From contig RFKT01000004.1 of assembly GCA_003694225.1 (NCBI GenBank), positions 1-10,170 of the forward strand: 10,170 bases of DNA, written 5' to 3'. The translations under genes were made by a program, and so were the position numbers. Below the pieces are notes generated by a model that worked only from the letters and a program-made list of their open reading frames with translations, did no database searches and was not told the origin of the DNA. Position 1 is the stretch's first letter. Every line of letters starts with the position of its first letter. This document shows positions 6,832-10,170 of the stretch, in pieces. The stretch comes from Candidatus Dadabacteria bacterium. Its GTDB lineage: Bacteria > Bdellovibrionota_C > UBA2361 > J135.

Positions 6832-7908
6832 ATGGGTAATAGCCTGAAGATAGAGGAGTATGCTCCGGATGGGTCCCGTAAGGATCTCGGCATTTGGAAT
6901 CCCGGCTACTATGAGGTAGGGCGTGAGCCACGTGCAGGGATCAAGGTTGATAGAAATGCGGTCTCCCGCGTTCACGGCGCTTTATTTGAGCAGGGCGGAT
7001 ATTGGTTTTATAAAGATCTCGGCAGCACCAACGGCTCGTGGGTAAATAACTCAAAGATCGAGAAAGGCGATCTTGCTCTTGTCCGATATGGCGACAAAAT
7101 TCAATTGGCAGATACCTTTCTTGCGATTTCATCCCCTCATGGTGCGAACGTCTCTTCCTATGGCAGACAGGGGATATATCTCCTTGTACTTGAAAACGAT
7201 ATGCTGGCGAGAAAAATAGAGGTAAGGAATGAAGGGGTGGTGCTTACTGGTGGTGGTCCCGATTGTGACATCCCCTTGGAGGGGCATATAGCCTCGATAC
7301 CGAGATTTGCCATAGAATATAATAACGGTTTTTTAACCATTAAAATTCTTGGGGTTAGCCCCGGAGAGTCTTCGTCTTTAGAGGTAAAATTGGATGGAGA
7401 GGTGGTGTCAGGACTTTTTAACCTTAAGGATAGAAGCCGGATAGCTATCTCCCGATATAGAATCTTGGTAGATCACCCTATTGTTGAAGCAGAACAGCCG
7501 TTTTCCCCCAAGACAGAACTTCATCAAGCCGCATCTTCGCTCATTGGCGATTCTTTCCGTGAAACCACCCAGATATCGAGCTCGGATCTATTCTCAGAGA
7601 GCCAGTGGGCAAAAACTTCTCCGTCCAACGTATCCAAGAGGCCTACACTGACAAGGCAGACATTTGGAAATCTGGAAAGACCTGCTTTAGAAGAGCTTGA
7701 AAGCGTTGAGAAGGAAGCGGCAGATATCCCTGAACATATTCCTGTGGAAGGTAGCATTATAGCCTCTAGGAGGTACTCTTCTGCATTGCCTCAGAGAGAG
7801 AGATTGATTAAATCAAGATTGGATTTAGTTGTTGTTGTTATAGGTTTTTTAACGATGATAGCAGCGGTAATAGCCGCATTAACCTATGTTTTGTTGAAAA
7901 TAATCTAA
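6832..7908 (+). CDS. Tail-anchored protein with one canonical and one degenerate FHA domain
   Basis: This 358-residue protein starts with a canonical FHA domain (about residues 4-100): Gly30-Arg31, Ser45-x-x-His48 and GSTNG (64-68), the residues that bind phosphothreonine peptides. A second FHA-like fold is visible at about 113-215, with VVLTGGGPDCDIPL, FLTIKILG and FNLKDRSRIAISRYRILV. It lacks the Gly-Arg and Ser/His ligand pair, so it is probably structural. Residues 220-325 are Ser/Glu-rich and likely disordered. One membrane segment (about 331-355) lies three residues from the end, a tail anchor placing the FHA domains in the cytoplasm. SctD, the inner ring protein of injectisomes, is also cytoplasmic FHA plus membrane segment, but it has a large periplasmic part that is absent here. 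A SctD-like ring component or a phosphorylation-reading membrane adaptor are both possible. The ATG is preceded by in-frame stop 6811-6813 and only a weak ribosome site. Confidence 0.85.
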   Translation: MGNSLKIEEYAPDGSRKDLGIWNPGYYEVGREPRAGIKVDRNAVSRVHGALFEQGGYWFYKDLGSTNGSWVNNSKIEKGDLALVRYGDKIQLADTFLAISSPHGANVSSYGRQGIYLLVLENDMLARKIEVRNEGVVLTGGGPDCDIPLEGHIASIPRFAIEYNNGFLTIKILGVSPGESSSLEVKLDGEVVSGLFNLKDRSRIAISRYRILVDHPIVEAEQPFSPKTELHQAASSLIGDSFRETTQISSSDLFSESQWAKTSPSNVSKRPTLTRQTFGNLERPALEELESVEKEAADIPEHIPVEGSIIASRRYSSALPQRERLIKSRLDLVVVVIGFLTMIAAVIAALTYVLLKII

Positions 7909-7994
7909 GGCTATGCTCTAATCTGGCGCTTTCAGCGAGTTTTGAGCGGCGTTTGTATGTTGTTATTGATTATCTCTATTTATGGCAGAGTGAT
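7909..7994. other. 86-base spacer between the T3SS and LPS modules
   Basis: This is the longest non-coding gap in the window. It separates the FHA gene from the sugar epimerase. It contains a short possible hairpin (CGCT-TTC-AGCG, 7927-7937) followed by T-rich sequence, too weak to call a terminator. A TTGAGC at 7942 has no good -10 partner. A promoter for the glycan genes would be expected here if they form a separate transcript, but the sequence does not show one clearly. Confidence 0.3.
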
Positions 7995-8936
7995 ATGAAG
8001 TGTTTTGTAACTGGAGCGGCAGGTTTTATCGGCTCTTCTCTCTGTGAGAGATTGGTTGGATTAGGTCACGAAGTTACTGGGATAGACTCTTTTGTTGATT
8101 ATTATCCTCGGCAGATAAAAGAGAGAAATCTTGATTCGCTTTTAGCTCAAGACGGATTTTATTTCGTTGAGGATGATCTCCTTCGGTGCGATCTTGAAAA
8201 ATTGCTAGAAGGCGTGGAGGTTATTTTCCATCAGGCGGGGCAGGCTGGAGTAAGATCCAGTTGGGGGGAGGATTTTAAAGATTACGCTTATAACAATATC
8301 TTAGCCACCCAGAGACTGCTTGAAGCCTGCAAGGGCAGGGAGCCATTAAAGCGCTTTGTCTTTGCGTCAAGCTCCTCTGTTTATGGGGACGCTGAGAGCT
8401 ACCCTACCTCTGAGAATACTCTTCCCAAGCCTGTAAGCCCTTACGGGGTAACAAAGCTTGCGGCGGAGAATCTTGCCACACTCTATTGCACTCAGTTCGG
8501 CGTGCCGACTGTTTCTCTAAGATATTTTACCGTATACGGCCCCCGCCAGAGGCCTGATATGGCGTTTTCAATATTTTGCCGGAAGGCGCTTTGCGGAGAG
8601 GAGATCGTTATATATGGGGATGGAGAGCAGAGCAGAGACTTTACCTATATTGACGATATAGTGGAGGCGAATCTTTTGGCGGCTTTTAACACGGAAGCCA
8701 CAGGCGTTTTTAACATAGGCGGAGGGAGCAATGTAACCGTTAATCAGGTGCTGGACTTGATTAAGGGGCATGTTGGAGATCTCAAGGTGAGGTATACCGA
8801 TCCTTTAAAGGGAGAGGCTAGGAAAACAAGCGCTGATATAACAAAAGCAAAAGATATATTGGGATATAAGCCGAGCTTTCCCATAAAGGAAGGGATAAAA
8901 AGAGAGCTTGAGTGGATTCAAGCCCAGATAAGGTAA
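7995..8936 (+). CDS. NAD-dependent nucleotide-sugar epimerase/dehydratase (UDP-glucose/UDP-glucuronate 4-epimerase-like)
   Basis: This is an extended short-chain dehydrogenase of 313 residues. It has the NAD-binding GAAGFIGS (7-14) with Asp31 at the end of the second strand. The catalytic set is the Ser region SSSVYG (126-131) and Tyr150-x-x-x-Lys154. The C-terminal substrate region has FTVYGPRQRPDMAF (178-191) and GDGEQSRDFTYIDD (208-221). The RPDMA wording is typical of UDP-glucuronate and UDP-hexose 4-epimerases that make sugars for capsule or LPS. The exact substrate cannot be read from sequence. I place the start at the ATG at 7995 because the protein then begins directly with the nucleotide-binding strand (MKCFVTGAAG). 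The in-frame ATG at 7953 would add 14 residues atypical of the family. It is followed 28 bases later by a heptosyltransferase-like gene, so it probably feeds surface-glycan synthesis. Confidence 0.88.
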   Translation: MKCFVTGAAGFIGSSLCERLVGLGHEVTGIDSFVDYYPRQIKERNLDSLLAQDGFYFVEDDLLRCDLEKLLEGVEVIFHQAGQAGVRSSWGEDFKDYAYNNILATQRLLEACKGREPLKRFVFASSSSVYGDAESYPTSENTLPKPVSPYGVTKLAAENLATLYCTQFGVPTVSLRYFTVYGPRQRPDMAFSIFCRKALCGEEIVIYGDGEQSRDFTYIDDIVEANLLAAFNTEATGVFNIGGGSNVTVNQVLDLIKGHVGDLKVRYTDPLKGEARKTSADITKAKDILGYKPSFPIKEGIKRELEWIQAQIR

Positions 8937-8964
8937 GTTAGGCAGAGGGTAAGTATATTATTCT

Positions 8965-9984
8965 GTGAATATACTAGTTGTTCAAACGAGCTTTCCGGGA
9001 GATATTGTGCTTTCAACACCGGTGATTAGTGCTTTGAGGAAGGAATATAAAGACGCCGCTTTATCTGTCTTGACTACATATAGCGGAAAAGAACTTTTGG
9101 TAAATAGCCCCGATATCGATGAGATTATTGTTTATGATAAGCGCGGAAAAGACAGGGGTTTAAATGGGTTTATAAAGATCTTAAATCAAATAAAGGTAAA
9201 GGGGTTTGATATAGCCTTTTCGCTTCACCGCTCCTATAGGACTTCTATCTTACTTTTTCTCTCTCGCATAAAGGTCCGTGTCGGATTTAAGGATGCAAGG
9301 CTGAGCTTCCTTTATACAGAGAGGATAAAGCGCCCCAAAGACCAGCACGATGTTATAAGGAATCTCTCTCTCCTTTCCTATCTTGGAAGAAACCCATCAG
9401 AGCTTAGCACGAAGTTGAGGCTTTATCCTGAAGATCCCGGCGTTGTCTTTGAAAGGCTCGGCATATCTGATTGCCTTGCAGCCGAATATGCCGTTATAGC
9501 CCCTGGGAGCGTGTGGAGGACAAAGGAGTGGGAGGTTGAGGGATTTAAAAGTGTGGCGCGATATCTGACAGATCGCGGCATAAAGGTCTTGGTGGTTGGA
9601 AGCAAAAAGGAGGCAGAGGCAGGAAGGATAGTATGTAGTGGAAGCCCTGCGGTGAATCTTACAGGAAAGACCTCTCTCTCTGATCTTGTTTCCATTGTTT
9701 CTAAGTGCTCCATAGTTGTATGCAATGACAGCCTCCCCCTCCATCTGGCGTCTGCTTTTAAGAGAAGGGTTGTTGCAATATTCTGTTCCACAGTTCCCTC
9801 TTTTGGCTTTGCGCCGTGGAAGACGGAATCTGTTATAATTGAGCCGGGCGAGATGAGCTGCAGGCCGTGCGGAAGGCATGGAAGGGTTAGGTGTCCACTT
9901 GGAACGATGGCGTGCAGTAAGGGGATTTCCCCCGATAAGGTTATATCTGGAATAGAGAAACTTCTAGGGAGATCAGATGGATGA
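8965..9984 (+). CDS. Glycosyltransferase family 9, ADP-heptose:LPS heptosyltransferase-like
   Basis: This 339-residue enzyme of the WaaC/WaaF/RfaF fold transfers heptose from ADP-heptose to the LPS inner core on the cytoplasmic face of the membrane. The N-terminus MNILVVQTSFPGDIVLSTP carries the catalytic-type Gly12-Asp13. The donor half shows APGSVWRTKEWE (179-190), LTGKTSLSDL (232-241) and CNDSLPLHLASA (253-264). It ends with FGFAPW (280-285) and a Cys-rich stretch CRPCGRHGRVRCP (299-311) seen in heptosyltransferase II. Residues FCST (273-276) replace the more usual FGPT. The start is a GTG at 8965. An AGAGGG at 8944-8949 is far upstream (15 bases), so the ribosome site is weak. The 3' end overlaps the next gene by 8 bases, indicating one transcript with the downstream kinase-like gene. 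Exact acceptor is not known. Confidence 0.9.
   Translation: MNILVVQTSFPGDIVLSTPVISALRKEYKDAALSVLTTYSGKELLVNSPDIDEIIVYDKRGKDRGLNGFIKILNQIKVKGFDIAFSLHRSYRTSILLFLSRIKVRVGFKDARLSFLYTERIKRPKDQHDVIRNLSLLSYLGRNPSELSTKLRLYPEDPGVVFERLGISDCLAAEYAVIAPGSVWRTKEWEVEGFKSVARYLTDRGIKVLVVGSKKEAEAGRIVCSGSPAVNLTGKTSLSDLVSIVSKCSIVVCNDSLPLHLASAFKRRVVAIFCSTVPSFGFAPWKTESVIIEPGEMSCRPCGRHGRVRCPLGTMACSKGISPDKVISGIEKLLGRSDG
9966..9971 (+). promoter_or_regulatory. Ribosome binding site for the truncated kinase-like gene
   Basis: AGGGAG lies 5 bases before the ATG at 9977, inside the end of the heptosyltransferase gene. It supports an overlapping start for the last gene of the window. Confidence 0.55.
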
Positions 9985-10170
9985 AGATATCTTAAAGGCT
10001 GAGTTTGATGGCTATAGCTTTGGCTTTATGGATCCCTCTTTGTCGGATACGCTTCCTCTTTTTATCCCCTACTTTGAAAATCCTTCAAACTTTTCCGGTA
10101 GTGTAAGCGCTCTTGGCGGAAGGGCTCCTGTGCTAAGCGTTTATATAGAGGGAGTGGGAAGGGTTGTAAT
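9977..10170 (+). CDS. 3'-truncated protein, probable Kdo/WaaP-family LPS core kinase
   Basis: Only the first 64 residues are in the window. They are soluble, with no signal peptide. The stretch GGRAPVLSVYIEGVGRVVI (residues 47-65, the last codon incomplete at the window edge) resembles the glycine-rich loop and following strand of KdkA/WaaP lipopolysaccharide kinases ('GR....v...g...VLRHYRRGG'), which phosphorylate Kdo or heptose in the LPS core. The preceding 45 residues are acidic and aromatic and show no motif I can name. The gene overlaps the heptosyltransferase gene by 8 bases, a context that fits an inner-core kinase. Catalytic residues lie beyond the window edge, so the call rests on a short match plus neighbourhood. 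Confidence 0.5.
   Translation, partial: MDEDILKAEFDGYSFGFMDPSLSDTLPLFIPYFENPSNFSGSVSALGGRAPVLSVYIEGVGRVV

Noticed and set aside
7942..7970. Possible promoter (TTGAGC plus AT-rich -10)
   Set aside because: The -10 candidate matches the consensus poorly; not enough to call.
7953..7994. ATG at 7953 as the epimerase start
   Set aside because: The added 14 residues are not typical; the protein naturally begins with the nucleotide-binding strand at the ATG at 7995.
9397..9879. Minus-strand open frame of 160 codons
   Set aside because: It lies entirely within the well-supported heptosyltransferase gene and its translation shows no recognisable domain.

Overview
The window is a compact block of genes, all on the + strand, from a Gram-negative bacterium. 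It carries the export core of a type III secretion system (T3SS) followed by lipopolysaccharide (LPS) core genes. Base composition is moderate (by eye mid-40s % GC). Heptosyltransferase and lipid-A-core kinase-like genes indicate an LPS outer membrane. The multi-GAF hybrid kinase and FHA proteins beside a T3SS recall deltaproteobacterial or related uncultivated lineages, but the taxon cannot be fixed from the sequence alone.

Region 1 (1-3819) is a tightly coupled T3SS operon. It starts with a 5'-partial lysine-rich coiled-coil protein whose C-terminus looks like the SctP/FliK substrate-switch domain. Next come a small FliO-like membrane protein, SctR, SctS, SctT (true start at a GTG overlapping the sctS stop) and SctU. 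Neighbouring genes overlap by 4 to 17 bases or are separated by about 15 bases. SctR reads more like the injectisome type than flagellar FliP, yet a FliO-like gene, normally a flagellar marker, sits directly upstream.

Region 2 (3820-7908) holds a large cytosolic PAS-GAF-GAF hybrid histidine kinase, a stand-alone SctU/FlhB C-terminal domain, and a tail-anchored protein with one canonical and one degenerate FHA domain.

The main finding is that SctU is split. The membrane half stops at VVIV-EPDS, exactly where the autocleavage motif NPTH should lie. The missing cytoplasmic domain is encoded as a separate 84-residue protein 2.7 kb downstream, after the kinase gene. This looks like a genetically pre-cleaved export switch in which autoproteolysis is replaced by two polypeptides. 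Its expression could be controlled separately, and the second half starts at TTG.

Region 3 (7909-10170) is a nucleotide-sugar epimerase, an ADP-heptose:LPS heptosyltransferase-like GT9 enzyme, and the start of a probable Kdo/WaaP-type LPS kinase that runs off the window. It is a surface-glycan module adjoining the T3SS. An 86-base gap separates it from region 2. No RNA genes, IS elements, CRISPR arrays or convincing terminators were seen, and no gene-free stretch exceeds about 90 bases.
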